A stretch of 64,000 nucleotides of DNA from Sphingomonas sp. Y57 (GCF_001015195.1 NZ_LDES01000085.1:1-64000); one strand, 5' to 3'; positions 17,886 through 27,086 are shown, counted from the stretch's first letter. Notes: generated by a model from the sequence alone, not told the origin. A program made the numbers and translations.

Positions 17886-19105
17886 GGCGCGCGATAAGCC
17901 TTGCCGCCATCGCGCTTGCCACCCCTGCCGCGGCTCATGCCGCATCGCCCGTCGAAATCCTGATCAGCGATGCCGGGCAGGAGGACGAAACCGGCGCCGT
18001 TCTGGTCGATCTGCGCCTGCTCAATGACAGCGGCGATCCGCAGGGCATGGCCCTTCCGGACCGCATCGAAGCGCAGGTGGAGCAGAGCGGCGTCTCTCGC
18101 ACCGTCTGGCTGGAGCGCATGGCGACGACGCCTCCAAACCCGATCATTCCACCTGGCGGTTTCACGCGCGCGACCTACCGGCTTGCGCGGAGGACCAATC
18201 TGTCGCTGGAAGGCGCCGCGATCTCCGTTCCCGCATGGGGCACGCGGCAGATCACGCTGGCATTGCGGCCCGCGGACCGAGGGGCGCAAATAGCCACGAA
18301 CACCTCCGCGCAATCCGGGCCTCCCAACGCGCCGGGGTTGGAAAACAAGGCTGTGCCGCCTCCCTCGGACCGGTCGGCGGGCAACGCCTTTTTCGCCAAC
18401 CTGTCGGCCTATGAACCGATCTATGCTGTCTATGGTCCGAGCACCGACAGCGCCGCACGCATCCAGATCAGCTTCAAATATCAGATTTTCGGAACGAGAC
18501 GCGCCCAGGGCTTGCCACTTTCCTGGCGCGACGGACTGCATTTTGCCTATACCCAGCGCATGTTCTGGGATCTTGGCGCGGATTCCTCGCCGTTTCGTAA
18601 CATCGACTATCAGCCGGAACTCTTCTACCTGACCCCTTCAGCTACGTTGACACGCGGCATCTCGCTGAGCGCACAGGGCGGCTTTCGCCATGAATCCAAC
18701 GGTCGCTCCGGTCTCGATTCCCGCAGCCTCAACACGCTCTATGTGGCGCCGATGGCCGCCTTCCCACTGGGCGGCGGCTATCGCCTGTCGGTAGCTCCGC
18801 GCTTCTCCCTCCTTGTCGGCGACAAATCCGACAATCCCGATATCCGCCGCTACAGGGGCAATAGCTCGCTCTTCCTGGAAGTCGGGAAAGATGACGGCCT
18901 ACGCCTTACGACATCCACGCGGTTCAGCGTCTCCAGCGGCAAAGGCGCACTCGCCGCCGATCTTTCCTATCCGCTCTCGCGGCTATTGGGTGGGGGACCC
19001 GACTTCTATCTCTTCGGCCAGAGCTTCATCGGCTATGGCGAGAATCTGCTCGACTATGATCGCCATACGACCCGTTTTCGTCTGGGCGTGGCACTGGTGC
19101 GTTGA
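17882..19105 (+). CDS. pldA: Outer-membrane phospholipase A (OMPLA-like) with N-terminal extension
   Basis: A 407-residue protein with a cleavable signal peptide (about residues 1-21, ending AAAHAAS). A beta-rich domain of about 130 residues follows, then a low-complexity linker and a C-terminal 12-strand barrel (about residues 165-407). The catalytic residues are His270 and Ser272 (FRHESNGRSG) and Asn284 (SRSLNTLYV). The His-Ser-Asn spacing of 2 and 12 is the same as H142-S144-N156 of E. coli OMPLA. The barrel ends with a C-terminal strand (RFRLGVALVR). Being the last gene of a PHA/acetate operon is unusual for this enzyme. The N-terminal extension is longer than in E. coli. Confidence 0.88.
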   Translation: MRRAISLAAIALATPAAAHAASPVEILISDAGQEDETGAVLVDLRLLNDSGDPQGMALPDRIEAQVEQSGVSRTVWLERMATTPPNPIIPPGGFTRATYRLARRTNLSLEGAAISVPAWGTRQITLALRPADRGAQIATNTSAQSGPPNAPGLENKAVPPPSDRSAGNAFFANLSAYEPIYAVYGPSTDSAARIQISFKYQIFGTRRAQGLPLSWRDGLHFAYTQRMFWDLGADSSPFRNIDYQPELFYLTPSATLTRGISLSAQGGFRHESNGRSGLDSRSLNTLYVAPMAAFPLGGGYRLSVAPRFSLLVGDKSDNPDIRRYRGNSSLFLEVGKDDGLRLTTSTRFSVSSGKGALAADLSYPLSRLLGGGPDFYLFGQSFIGYGENLLDYDRHTTRFRLGVALVR

Positions 19106-19245
19106 AACCCGCCTTCATGCACATCACGCACTTGAGCGACGCCTCCTGCGACATCAGCGCTTCCTGCTCGACTTGAGGTTGCACTCTGGCAATAGTCGAC
19201 ACGCTCACAGCAAAAGTTCCGAGTCACCAAGAAGGAGCCCTTCAC

Positions 19246-19818
19246 ATGCCGTCACAATCGAGGCGCTATTCCAGCCCCTATGGTATGGCCGACCCGGCAT
19301 TGGAGACCAGTTGGGGCTGGGTCCTGGCTTATGGGCTGCTCGTGATCCTGATCGGCGTTTTTGCGCTCCTCAACCCAATCGCGACGGGCTTCGCGACAGG
19401 TGTTTTCCTTGCCGTGGCGCTCCTCATATACGGAATACTGGCTATCGCGGCCGGGTTGTCCTCGCTCTCCCGGCGCGCACGCTGGATCGAGATCCTCCTC
19501 GGCGTGCTGAGCCTCGTCGCGGCCGCCATCACTTTCTTCAATCCCTTCGCCGGGGCCTTGACGCTCGTCGCGCTGATCGGCGCCTGGTTGCTCATCATCG
19601 GCGTTTTCGAAATCGTCGGCGCATTCCAGTCTGCGCATGACCGGGGCTGGCGCCTGCTACTCGGCGTTCTCGACACTGTTCTGGGCGGTCTCCTCCTGTT
19701 CAGCGATCCCGCGACCGGACTTGCCTTCCTGGCATTGGCGGTCGGCCTGAGCTTCCTGCTGCGAGGAACCTTCCTCATCATCCTCGCCATGGGTCTGCGC
19801 CGCATCGGTAAGCTATAG
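19246..19818 (+). CDS. HdeD-family membrane protein (DUF308)
   Basis: A 190-residue integral membrane protein with six hydrophobic helices arranged as three tandem pairs, the DUF308/HdeD pattern. Examples are WGWVLAYGLLVILIGVFALL and RWIEILLGVLSLVAAAITFF. In E. coli HdeD is linked to acid resistance at high cell density; the molecular function is unknown. The ribosome site AAGGAG precedes the ATG by 8 bases. It is a separate unit from the phospholipase gene (140 bp gap) and belongs to a group of envelope and stress genes. Confidence 0.88.
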   Translation: MPSQSRRYSSPYGMADPALETSWGWVLAYGLLVILIGVFALLNPIATGFATGVFLAVALLIYGILAIAAGLSSLSRRARWIEILLGVLSLVAAAITFFNPFAGALTLVALIGAWLLIIGVFEIVGAFQSAHDRGWRLLLGVLDTVLGGLLLFSDPATGLAFLALAVGLSFLLRGTFLIILAMGLRRIGKL

Positions 19819-19868
19819 ACTTAGTGCGGCAAGGGTGCCCTGCCCCGAACAACAAAGGAAACGCCAGG

Positions 19869-20279
19869 ATGATCGGAGGATACAAACCGCTTTCGGTCTT
19901 GCTCATCCTGGCGGCAACGGTCGGAAATGCTCCGGCATCGAGCATTTCCGGGACTATCTGGCGCAACCCTGCAAACAGTGTGCATATCCGCGCGCAACCG
20001 TGCGACGACAGGATGTGCGGTGTCGTCGTCTGGGCTAACGACAAGGCGAAAGCCGATGCGCGCAAGGGCAGCCCGGATCCTCTGGTGGGCGCACAGCTGT
20101 TTCGTGATTTCGAGCAGGAGCAGCCCGGCGTGTGGCGCGGCCGCGTTTTCGTGCCCGATATCGGCCGGACCTTCACCGGGCGCGTCACGGTACTCGACAG
20201 CAACAGGCTCGAGGCGAACGGCTGCCTCGTCGGGCGCATCGGGTGCCGGTCGCAGATCTGGACGCGCGTCGAGAAGTAG
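19869..20279 (+). CDS. Exported DUF2147 protein
   Basis: A 136-residue secreted protein. The signal peptide covers about residues 1-24 (LLILAATVGNAPAS). A lipocalin-like DUF2147 domain follows: SISGTIWRNPANSVHIRAQP at its start, a Cys pair around CDDRMCGVV, FVPDIGRTFTGRV, and the closing NGCLVGRIGCRSQIW. Function in the family is unknown; members are periplasmic. The ATG at 19869 with AAAGGAAA upstream is preferred to the frame opening at 19824 because it begins the signal peptide. Confidence 0.82.
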   Translation: MIGGYKPLSVLLILAATVGNAPASSISGTIWRNPANSVHIRAQPCDDRMCGVVVWANDKAKADARKGSPDPLVGAQLFRDFEQEQPGVWRGRVFVPDIGRTFTGRVTVLDSNRLEANGCLVGRIGCRSQIWTRVEK

Positions 20280-20360
20280 ACGCATGGATTGACAGGCTGA
20301 AAGACATCTCTCCCATCCGGCTCGCTGACCCTGCGCAAATGCGATAACGCCGAAGGCGAA

Positions 20361-20945
20361 ATGACCGCGTGCCTGATTCTCTTCCTGATCGTCCTTGGTA
20401 TCAACCTGTTGCCCGCGTTCGGTCCCCCGACATGGTCGATCATCGTTCTCTATGGCCTGACGACCGATCTGCCTGTCGCCTTGATCGTGTTCATTGGCGC
20501 GCTCGCGGCCGCTCTTGGACGTTTGCTGCTTGCCTGGGGCTTTCGATTTCTCAAGGACTATTTGCCCGCGAAACAAAAGCGCAACCTCGAAGCAGCGAAA
20601 AAAGTCGTCGAGGACCGACCGAAAAGCGCGATTTTCGGGCTCGCACTGTTCGCTCTCTCTCCGCTTCCCTCGGCGCAACTGTTCGAAGCGGCCGGCCTTG
20701 CGGGTATCAGGCTGGGGAAGTTCACAGCAGCGTTTTTCGTCGGGCGTCTCGTCTCCTATTCGATCTATGCCGCGACAGCAGGCGTGATCCGCAAATCGAG
20801 CCTGGGTGACGTCTTTACCGAGCGCCTCACCAGTCCGTGGGGCATCGCGATGCAGATCGGCATGATCATCCTGCTTGCTGCGCTCGCCCAGATCGACTGG
20901 AGCAGATTTCTGCGCTCCGACAACGATCCGCGCTCAAGCGCATGA
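20361..20945 (+). CDS. Small integral membrane protein, VTT-like
   Basis: A 194-residue membrane protein with an initial helix pair (LILFLIVLGINLLPAF, then LPVALIVFIGALAAALGRL). A basic cytoplasmic loop (PAKQKRNLEAAKKVVEDRP) and three more helices follow. The region SPLPSAQLFEAAGLAGI before a helix recalls the VTT/DedA or SNARE-associated group, but I cannot assign it firmly. It lies 80 bp after the DUF2147 gene on the same strand and converges with the PLD gene. The function is unknown. Confidence 0.65.
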   Translation: MTACLILFLIVLGINLLPAFGPPTWSIIVLYGLTTDLPVALIVFIGALAAALGRLLLAWGFRFLKDYLPAKQKRNLEAAKKVVEDRPKSAIFGLALFALSPLPSAQLFEAAGLAGIRLGKFTAAFFVGRLVSYSIYAATAGVIRKSSLGDVFTERLTSPWGIAMQIGMIILLAALAQIDWSRFLRSDNDPRSSA

Positions 20946-21029
20946 TCTCAAGGAAACAGGTCCCCGTCGCAGACGGTCCATTCGTCGGCAACACGCAAAA
21001 TTGAAGACGGCGCCGAAAGCCTGCTTGGG

Positions 21030-22580
21030 TCAAAGCTGCGATTCCAGCGGCAGAAGGCCAATGGCCTGTGCGGTTAGTCTGCGCCAGAACGAGGCTTCCG
21101 GTTCCCGGTCGTATCGGACGGGCACGCCGTTCCGGCTCCCGGCCCATTCCACGTCGCCATCCGACGTCAGACAGACCTCATAGCTGCGGGAGGGCGCGGT
21201 ATCGCGCTGCCAGATGGCAGCCATCTTCCGGGCTAGGGCCTCGGACTCGAAGAGGACGCCCATTTCCGTGTTGAGGGAAGCCGAACGAGGATCCAGGTTC
21301 ATCGAGCCGATGAACCCCATATGCCCGTCGGCAGTGAAAGCCTTGGTGTGCAGGCTTGCCCGGCTCAATCCTCGCAGGGAAAAGTCCCGCTCCTGATGCT
21401 CGGGCCGCAATTCCCAGAGCTTGATCCCTGCCTCGAGCAGCGGAACACGGTAGCGCGCATAACCGCCATGGACCGCGGCGACATCGGTTGCCGCAAGAGA
21501 ATTGGTCAGGACCGAGACCGAAACCCCCTTTGCCGCAATCGCGGCGAGCGCCGCCGTGCCTTCCTCGCCGGGGATGAAATAGGGCGAAGTGATTTCAAGC
21601 CTTTCCCGCGCCGCATCGAAGACCGGCAGCAGGTCGTGCATCAGCCAGTTCTTGCCCTCCTTGCCCAGCACTTTGCGCGGCGGATCGGCGATCACGCGGG
21701 CGGCGCGAGTCCAGTCGGGCCGCGTGGTCTCGGGATCGAGAAGCGAGAGCCGTTTGGCGATGCGCTCCAGATAGGGGCGCGCGGCAGCCTCATTGGCAGC
21801 GTTGCTCAATTCGGCGGCGATCCGCGTCAGCGCCACGCCAGGATCTTTCAAGGGCGAAAGCCTATCGACCGGCAACGCCAGGCCGCTGTTCCAGTAATCG
21901 TCGAAGATCTTCTCCGTCTGGGCGACGGCTGGCCCCATCACCAGCACGTCCATGTCGCGGAAATTGGTTTGCGTCGCGGCATCGAAATAGGCGTCGCCGA
22001 TATTGCGCCCGCCAAGGATGGCGACGCGGCCATCAGCGATCCAGGCCTTGTTGTGCATGCGCCGGGTCACGCTGAAGGCGCGCAGCATCATTTCGATGCC
22101 GCGCCGCAAGCCGCCCTGCCGCGCCCGGGTCGGGTTGAAGATACGGATCTCGATATGCGGATGATGCGCCATGGCGATCATCGCATCAGATGTATGGCTG
22201 GTGCCGATGTCGTCGATCAGGATCCGCACCCTGACGCCGCGATCGGCCGCGGACAGGGCCTCGGCCAGAAGAAGGCGGCCGGTCAGATCGTCGTGCCAGA
22301 TGTAATACATCAGATCGAGCGAGCGCTCGACCTTGCGCGCCGACAATCCACGTGCCGCGAAGGCGTCGAGATTCTCGTCCAGCAAAAGCAGGCCGCTCTC
22401 ACCGGGGTGCGCATCCGTCGTGGCGCCAATACGCTGATCGAGCGGCGTCCGGCCGCGTTCGATCGACAGTGCGTAGGAAGGCTCCCCCTGCGCGCGACTG
22501 GCGAACAGGCCGTAGACCCAGGTCGCGAGCATCGACGCCGCGACGAAGCCCAGGCAGGCAAGGATGACGATCCGGATCAG
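21030..22580 (-). CDS. Phospholipase D-family protein (cardiolipin synthase-like)
   Basis: About 516 residues. A single N-terminal membrane helix (IRIVILACLGFVAASMLATWVYG) is followed by two PLD domains. The HKD motifs are HNKAWIADGRVAILGGRN and HTKAFTADGHMGFIGSMN. Such enzymes join or exchange phosphatidyl groups, for example in cardiolipin synthesis. The start is unclear: no ATG, GTG or TTG lies before the helix outside the upstream gene. A CTG at 22580 overlaps the upstream TGA as CTGA, in the manner of the ATGA couplings seen elsewhere here. The first downstream ATG, at 22532, would cut the helix. Probably co-transcribed with the universal stress gene. Confidence 0.85.
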   Translation of the reverse strand: MIRIVILACLGFVAASMLATWVYGLFASRAQGEPSYALSIERGRTPLDQRIGATTDAHPGESGLLLLDENLDAFAARGLSARKVERSLDLMYYIWHDDLTGRLLLAEALSAADRGVRVRILIDDIGTSHTSDAMIAMAHHPHIEIRIFNPTRARQGGLRRGIEMMLRAFSVTRRMHNKAWIADGRVAILGGRNIGDAYFDAATQTNFRDMDVLVMGPAVAQTEKIFDDYWNSGLALPVDRLSPLKDPGVALTRIAAELSNAANEAAARPYLERIAKRLSLLDPETTRPDWTRAARVIADPPRKVLGKEGKNWLMHDLLPVFDAARERLEITSPYFIPGEEGTAALAAIAAKGVSVSVLTNSLAATDVAAVHGGYARYRVPLLEAGIKLWELRPEHQERDFSLRGLSRASLHTKAFTADGHMGFIGSMNLDPRSASLNTEMGVLFESEALARKMAAIWQRDTAPSRSYEVCLTSDGDVEWAGSRNGVPVRYDREPEASFWRRLTAQAIGLLPLESQL

Positions 22581-23434
22581 ACGGCAGCATCCGCCTGCGG
22601 CTGCTGGCGCACGAGCAGGACATCGCAATCGAGACGGCTGAGCAGCGCCCGCGCCGTGCTGCCGAGCACCGCCACCGTCAGGGCCGATCGACCGTGCGTT
22701 CCGATCACGGCCAGGTCGGTTTCGCTCAGCTTCACATGATTGCGGACAACCTCGCAAACCTCGCCATAGTCGACATTGATATCCAGCCTGTCGCGTGCGT
22801 CGGCGGGCAGATCGGTCCTGTCCAGAAAGGCATCCAGATCATAGGCTATCCTGGCCTGCAGCGCAGCTGCCGGCCCTTCCCGGCCCCGAAGTGCCTCCAG
22901 CGGCACGTGATAGGCGTGAACGAGAGTGATCTCGGCAGCGGGGAATGCGGCCATGGCCGTGCGAAGCGCCTGGGCCGAGCAGCCGGAGAAATCGGTTGCG
23001 ACCAAGACCCGGCGATAGTGGTGCTGAGTCTTTTCCTTCACGATAAGCACCGGCGCATGAGCATGGCGTATCATGCGCTCCACGGTCGTGCCGATCAGGA
23101 AATCCCCGATATCGTCATGGCGCGAGATGCCGGTCACGATGAGATCCGCCCCGCATGCGGTTGACGCTTCCAGCACCGCCTGCGAGACGGCGCCGGTGGC
23201 GAGGCGTGTCTCGACCGGAATATCCGGGTCCGCCACCTCCGCCCGCAAGCGGGCATGAAGGCGACTCTCGGCAGCCTGCAGTCCGTCGAGCATGTCTGCG
23301 GGATCGGGATCCCTCTGAACATGGAGAAGAACCAGATGTGCGCGCCACTCGCTCGCCAGCTGTATCGCGCGGTCGCGGGCTCGGTCGCAGCGACCGCTAA
23401 AATCGGTTGGAAACAGAATCGTTCGCGGGGTCAT
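22577..23434 (-). CDS. Tandem universal stress protein (two UspA domains)
   Basis: A 285-residue cytoplasmic protein of two UspA domains, about residues 1-135 (TILFPTDFSGRCDRARDRA) and 140-285 (RRVLVATDFSGCSAQALRTA). The second domain ends with an ATP-binding-type segment, VIGTHGRSALTVAVLGSTA. The first has GISRHDDIGDFLIGTTVERM in the equivalent place. The ATG at 23434 begins the conserved first strand. Tandem Usp proteins often respond to energy or redox stress. It shares a divergent 140-bp promoter region with the L,D-transpeptidase gene. Confidence 0.9.
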   Translation of the reverse strand: MTPRTILFPTDFSGRCDRARDRAIQLASEWRAHLVLLHVQRDPDPADMLDGLQAAESRLHARLRAEVADPDIPVETRLATGAVSQAVLEASTACGADLIVTGISRHDDIGDFLIGTTVERMIRHAHAPVLIVKEKTQHHYRRVLVATDFSGCSAQALRTAMAAFPAAEITLVHAYHVPLEALRGREGPAAALQARIAYDLDAFLDRTDLPADARDRLDINVDYGEVCEVVRNHVKLSETDLAVIGTHGRSALTVAVLGSTARALLSRLDCDVLLVRQQPQADAAV

Positions 23435-23573
23435 ATCGACGCAACATAGCAGCAGTGGTCCGCCAACCAAGGAACGTGTCGCCGTGTATTTGCAGGACGG
23501 ACAGAAATGTTCTTCGGCAAGGATTCGCTGGCCGTCGCGAAGCAGACCGATATTATGGCCTGATCAGAAGAGG

Positions 23574-24656
23574 ATGGATAAGATCACAACACCAGACATC
23601 ATATTGCGAACCCCGACGCTCACTGCCGTGGCAACGGCCGGCGCATCCCACGCACCATCGACACGCTTCTCGCGCCGAACGCTTCTTGCCGGCACCATGA
23701 CTGCCGCGCTCTGCCTGACCGCCGCTCCGATCCGCGCTATGGCGCTTGATCCAGGATCGATCGCGGCGAGCGTGGAAGCGTTACGGCCAGGAGAGTTCCT
23801 GTGGGCGCCCGAAACGGCTCCCGATGGTCCGGTGGTCATCATCGTCAGCCTCGCCAGGCAGCGGGCCTATGTCTATCGCAACGGCGTCCTGATCGGCATC
23901 TCGACCGTTTCCACCGGCGCAGCCGGCCACGAAACGCCCACCGGGGTTTTCACCATCCTCCAAAAGAAAGTCGCGCACAGATCGAACCTCTACAATGACG
24001 CGCCGATGCCCTACATGCAGCGCCTCACCTGGGACGGGATTGCCATGCACGCCGGCAATCTTCCGGGCTATCCCGCCTCGCACGGATGCATCCGGTTTCC
24101 CCTGACGTTCGCCGAGCACCTCTATGATGTCACGCAGCTTGGCCTGACGGTCATCATCACGCAGGCAAGCGAGATTCCGCGCTTTGCCCCAGCTCCCCGT
24201 ATCCTGCAGGATACGGCCCGGCGCTCGTCGTTCGGGAATGCCTTTTTGACGGTCTGGCAGCCAGAGAAAGCACTCACAGGGCCGATCTCCATAATCGTCA
24301 GCGCGGCGGACCAGCGCGCCGTGGTGTTGCGAAACGGCATCGAAATCGGTTCGGCGCCTGTCGCCATCCGCGGCAAGATCTCCGGCCTTCAGGCCTTCAA
24401 CCTCGCCTCCATCGACGAACACGGGACGCATTGGATGTTCCTCCCTGTATTTGGCGGTGCACAGACGGGGGAAGTCTCGCGGCAGGACCGGGAGCGGCTA
24501 ATCCTTCCCGAGGACTTCAGACGGGGCCTGCTGTCGGTGCTCAAACCGGGAAGCACGCTGATCGTCACGGCCGATACCCTCGAAAGCGGGAGTACAGGCA
24601 CATCCCTGACCGTGCTCACGGGCGAGGATGCCCAAGCGGATACAAACGAACGATGA
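23574..24656 (+). CDS. Periplasmic L,D-transpeptidase (YkuD)
   Basis: A 360-residue exported enzyme. A long N-terminal region leads into a twin-arginine-like signal (SRRTLLAGTMTAALCLTAAP). The YkuD domain spans about residues 80-200; the catalytic motif is IAMHAGNLPGYPASHGCIRFP-like, with the His and the SHGC Cys. A C-terminal domain of about 140 residues (starting TARRSSFGNAF) repeats part of the YkuD beta fold (SIIVSAADQRAVVLRNGIEI) but has no Cys. Such enzymes make 3-3 peptidoglycan cross-links or attach proteins. The frame is open to 23484; the ATG at 23574 is preferred, although AGAAGAGG sits very close to it. Confidence 0.87.
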   Translation: MDKITTPDIILRTPTLTAVATAGASHAPSTRFSRRTLLAGTMTAALCLTAAPIRAMALDPGSIAASVEALRPGEFLWAPETAPDGPVVIIVSLARQRAYVYRNGVLIGISTVSTGAAGHETPTGVFTILQKKVAHRSNLYNDAPMPYMQRLTWDGIAMHAGNLPGYPASHGCIRFPLTFAEHLYDVTQLGLTVIITQASEIPRFAPAPRILQDTARRSSFGNAFLTVWQPEKALTGPISIIVSAADQRAVVLRNGIEIGSAPVAIRGKISGLQAFNLASIDEHGTHWMFLPVFGGAQTGEVSRQDRERLILPEDFRRGLLSVLKPGSTLIVTADTLESGSTGTSLTVLTGEDAQADTNER

Positions 24657-24777
24657 CGTTGTGCAATCCCGACTTCGCGTCCATCGCAGCGTCTTACCGC
24701 CTGATTCCAAACAATCCCCTGCCGTAATTGCGAAGACCGGCCTAATTACGACATACTCACCAGAGGATTTGACTTCG

Positions 24778-25428
24778 ATGTCCCGATCATTGCGCGTTCC
24801 AGTTTCCCTTGCCGCCGCCATCCTGCTGGGGCTGTCCTCGGCGGCTCCGTCACTGGCTGAAACCGCGCCCGCTGCGCCACCTTCGGCCGACGCCACGGCA
24901 ATCGCGGTACCCGACGGATTTGAGTTGGCGCCGGACGGCACAACTCTTGTCCACGTGGCCAGCGGCCTGCGCTTCCCGGAGGAATTCGAGGGCTTTACCC
25001 GCCTCAGGGAACGGGCATTCGATCCGGGCGGCGAGTATATCGCCATCGGCTACGACCGGCCACTCGGCACCGGCGACGATCGCATCGTGGTGCGGATGGC
25101 GGTGGTCCATATCGACCAGATGCCGCCACGCGACCACTATATGATCATGCGTCAGGCTACGATGTCCCATTTTGCCGCGCCGACCATCGTGTCGGAAGGA
25201 CCGGCGACGATCCCAACCAATCGCCGCCTCAAGGCCTATCGCGGAACTTTCACCGGCTATCGCGACGGCAAACCATGGCGTTCCAGCCTGACGACAGTCG
25301 ACTATGGCTATTGGAGCGGACGCATGACGGCCGCCTATCCCGAAAGCGAAGCTGCCGAAGCTGAGAAATATCTTGGCGTGCTGCTGGCGGAAATCCGCGC
25401 GCAGCGCCCAAAGGCGCCGAAACGGTAG
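24778..25428 (+). CDS. Exported protein of unknown function
   Basis: A 216-residue protein with a signal peptide (residues about 1-27, LAAAILLGLSSAAPSLA). A single domain of alternating strands and helices follows (GFELAPDGTTLVHVASGLRF near residue 50, YRGTFTGYRDGKPWRSSL near residue 155). No catalytic motif or known family was recognised. The ATG at 24778 has AGAGGAT 8 bases upstream and starts the signal peptide; the frame is open further up without support. It lies 120 bp after the L,D-transpeptidase on the same strand and may belong to the envelope group. Confidence 0.75.
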   Translation: MSRSLRVPVSLAAAILLGLSSAAPSLAETAPAAPPSADATAIAVPDGFELAPDGTTLVHVASGLRFPEEFEGFTRLRERAFDPGGEYIAIGYDRPLGTGDDRIVVRMAVVHIDQMPPRDHYMIMRQATMSHFAAPTIVSEGPATIPTNRRLKAYRGTFTGYRDGKPWRSSLTTVDYGYWSGRMTAAYPESEAAEAEKYLGVLLAEIRAQRPKAPKR

Positions 25429-26308
25429 ACTGGGGACGATGCCCGCGCGAAACCGCTCACTTTGACGGAGCAAGCAGCGAGAGGAGGCGCCGCCAATCTT
25501 GTTCGATCATCCGCCAGCGAAAAACGGCAAGCATGTGGGTCAGCAATCGGGAAAGATAATTCCTTTCCCGTGATCGGGCTACGATTTCGTGGACCTCCCT
25601 TTCGGTCCACGGCTTCCATTGTCCAGCGACGGCGATCATGTTCGAGCGGAAGGCCGTATCGCTTCATCTCGCAATATACGCTCGGTTTCCGTTATCCGAA
25701 TGGGGATTGCCGCAGTTATTGAGCGACGTAGTGCAAGTTATCCTTGCCCAGTTCGGCTCCCGTTCCGCTATTTCCTGGGCTGGAAGCTGATGCGGCTTGT
25801 AAGCCCCTCTAACGCGCCTCTCACTCATACGCGACGTTCCGCAGCGATCAAAGCGGCCTGATAGGCCGCATCCTCACCCATAATCGCACGCGCTGTCGCG
25901 ATTAGTTCAGGACTCGCATTACGTGGACGACCCGTATCGAACGGGGGGCTGGATCATATTCGATCGCGAGTTACGTAATTTTTGCAGTCTCTTCACCCCG
26001 AAGTTTCGCAAGAAGACGGATTCCGAAATCGATCCCCGCGGTCATGCGAAGGCCAAAGCTGTGAACATAGCCGTCATGCACGTCGAAACCATATTGGAGG
26101 CAGCCGTCGAACCGGATGATCTGGAATTGGCGCTGCCTCTCATGAGCCGCCTGCAGGAGGCCATGATCACATGAACTAGGCCGGGTCTCTCCAATCTCTA
26201 TGGATTCAAGCGTGACGGCCCCTTCACCGAGTGCCGATTTCAGCGTGGTGCGACAAATGTAGACCGATTCAAGTAGGGATTGCTGAGCTATGCCGGCTAC
26301 CAATCATC
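25429..26308. other. Poorly coding stretch of about 880 bp
   Basis: No gene can be supported firmly. Two weak candidates exist. A 60-residue minus-strand frame at 25457-25639 is basic and helical (WTEREVHEIVARSRERNY) but has no ribosome site. An 83-codon plus-strand frame at 25923-26174 starts with GTG and ends with an amphipathic helix (ILEAAVEPDDLELALPLM), also without a ribosome site. GC is lower than in the neighbours, which fits decayed or intergenic DNA. The right edge leads into the promoter of the VIT gene. Confidence 0.4.
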
Positions 26309-26325
26309 GTCAGGGTTTCGTCAGG
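26309..26325 (+). promoter_or_regulatory. GTCAG-N6-GTCAG direct repeat (copy 1), upstream of the VIT gene
   Basis: Two GTCAG half-sites start at 26309 and 26320, exactly 11 bp apart, with the context CGTCAGGGTTTCGTCAGG. Eleven-bp phasing is the usual form of an OmpR/PhoB-type response-regulator site. A -10-like TGAACT begins 15 bp after the second half-site, so the repeat overlaps the -35 position. The VIT start is 44 bp past the second half-site. The same arrangement recurs at 27087 and 29620. Confidence 0.7.
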
Positions 26326-26367
26326 AAAGACTGTTGAACTTTTTCACGGCATTTTACGAAGGACACC

Positions 26368-27069
26368 ATGAGCCGACTAAGATCCCATCCCGAACGCCAT
26401 GCGGTGTCACGCATCGGCTGGCTACGCGCGGCAGTGCTGGGAGCCAATGATGGGATCGTTTCGACCGCGAGCCTCATCGTCGGCGTCGCAGCCTCCGGCG
26501 CGGGCAAGGCCAATATCCTGGTCGCAGGGGTGGCGGCGCTGGTGGCAGGCGCCATGTCGATGGCCGCCGGCGAATATGTCTCGGTCAGCTCTCAGGCGGA
26601 CACGGAGAATGCCGACCTCGCCCGGGAAAGAGGTGAACTCGCCGTTCAACCGGTGCTCGAGCATCAGGAACTGGCGGACATCTATGTCAAACGCGGTCTG
26701 AATGAGGAACTGGCCCGGCAGGTAGCCGACGAACTAATGGCAAAGGATGCGCTGGCCGCGCATGCCCGCGACGAACTCGGCATTTCCGAAGTCGTGACCG
26801 CCCGCCCTATCCAGGCCGCGCTCACATCCGCCGCAACTTTCAGCACAGGCGCCCTCATGCCCCTGATGTTGGTCGCCGTCGTTCCGCATGATAGCCTCGT
26901 CGCAATCGAGGTCGCGGCAACCCTGTTGTTTCTCGCACTGCTGGGCGCGCTTGGCGCCTGGGCCGGGGGCGCCCGCCCCATGAAATCAATCCTACGGGTC
27001 ACATTCTGGGGCGCGCTGGCCCTGGCTGCGACCGCGGGCATCGGGAGGCTGTTCGGAACAGTGGTTTGA
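26368..27069 (+). CDS. VIT/CCC1-family iron or manganese transporter
   Basis: A 233-residue membrane protein of the VIT1/CCC1 family, which moves Fe2+ or Mn2+ out of the cytoplasm in exchange for protons. The first helix motif GWLRAAVLGANDGIVSTASL and the second GAMSMAAGEYVSVSSQAD are characteristic. An acidic cytoplasmic loop (ENADLARERGELAVQPVL to HARDELGI) and three C-terminal helices follow. The length is normal. It is preceded by copy 1 of the GTCAG direct repeat, so it is probably controlled by the response regulator encoded at 27910. Confidence 0.9.
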   Translation: MSRLRSHPERHAVSRIGWLRAAVLGANDGIVSTASLIVGVAASGAGKANILVAGVAALVAGAMSMAAGEYVSVSSQADTENADLARERGELAVQPVLEHQELADIYVKRGLNEELARQVADELMAKDALAAHARDELGISEVVTARPIQAALTSAATFSTGALMPLMLVAVVPHDSLVAIEVAATLLFLALLGALGAWAGGARPMKSILRVTFWGALALAATAGIGRLFGTVV

Positions 27070-27086
27070 ACCACGCTGCTCACATC

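Noticed and set aside
25457-25639. 60-residue minus-strand frame
   Set aside because: Reasonable helical composition but no ribosome site and no neighbour support; mentioned only in the gap description.
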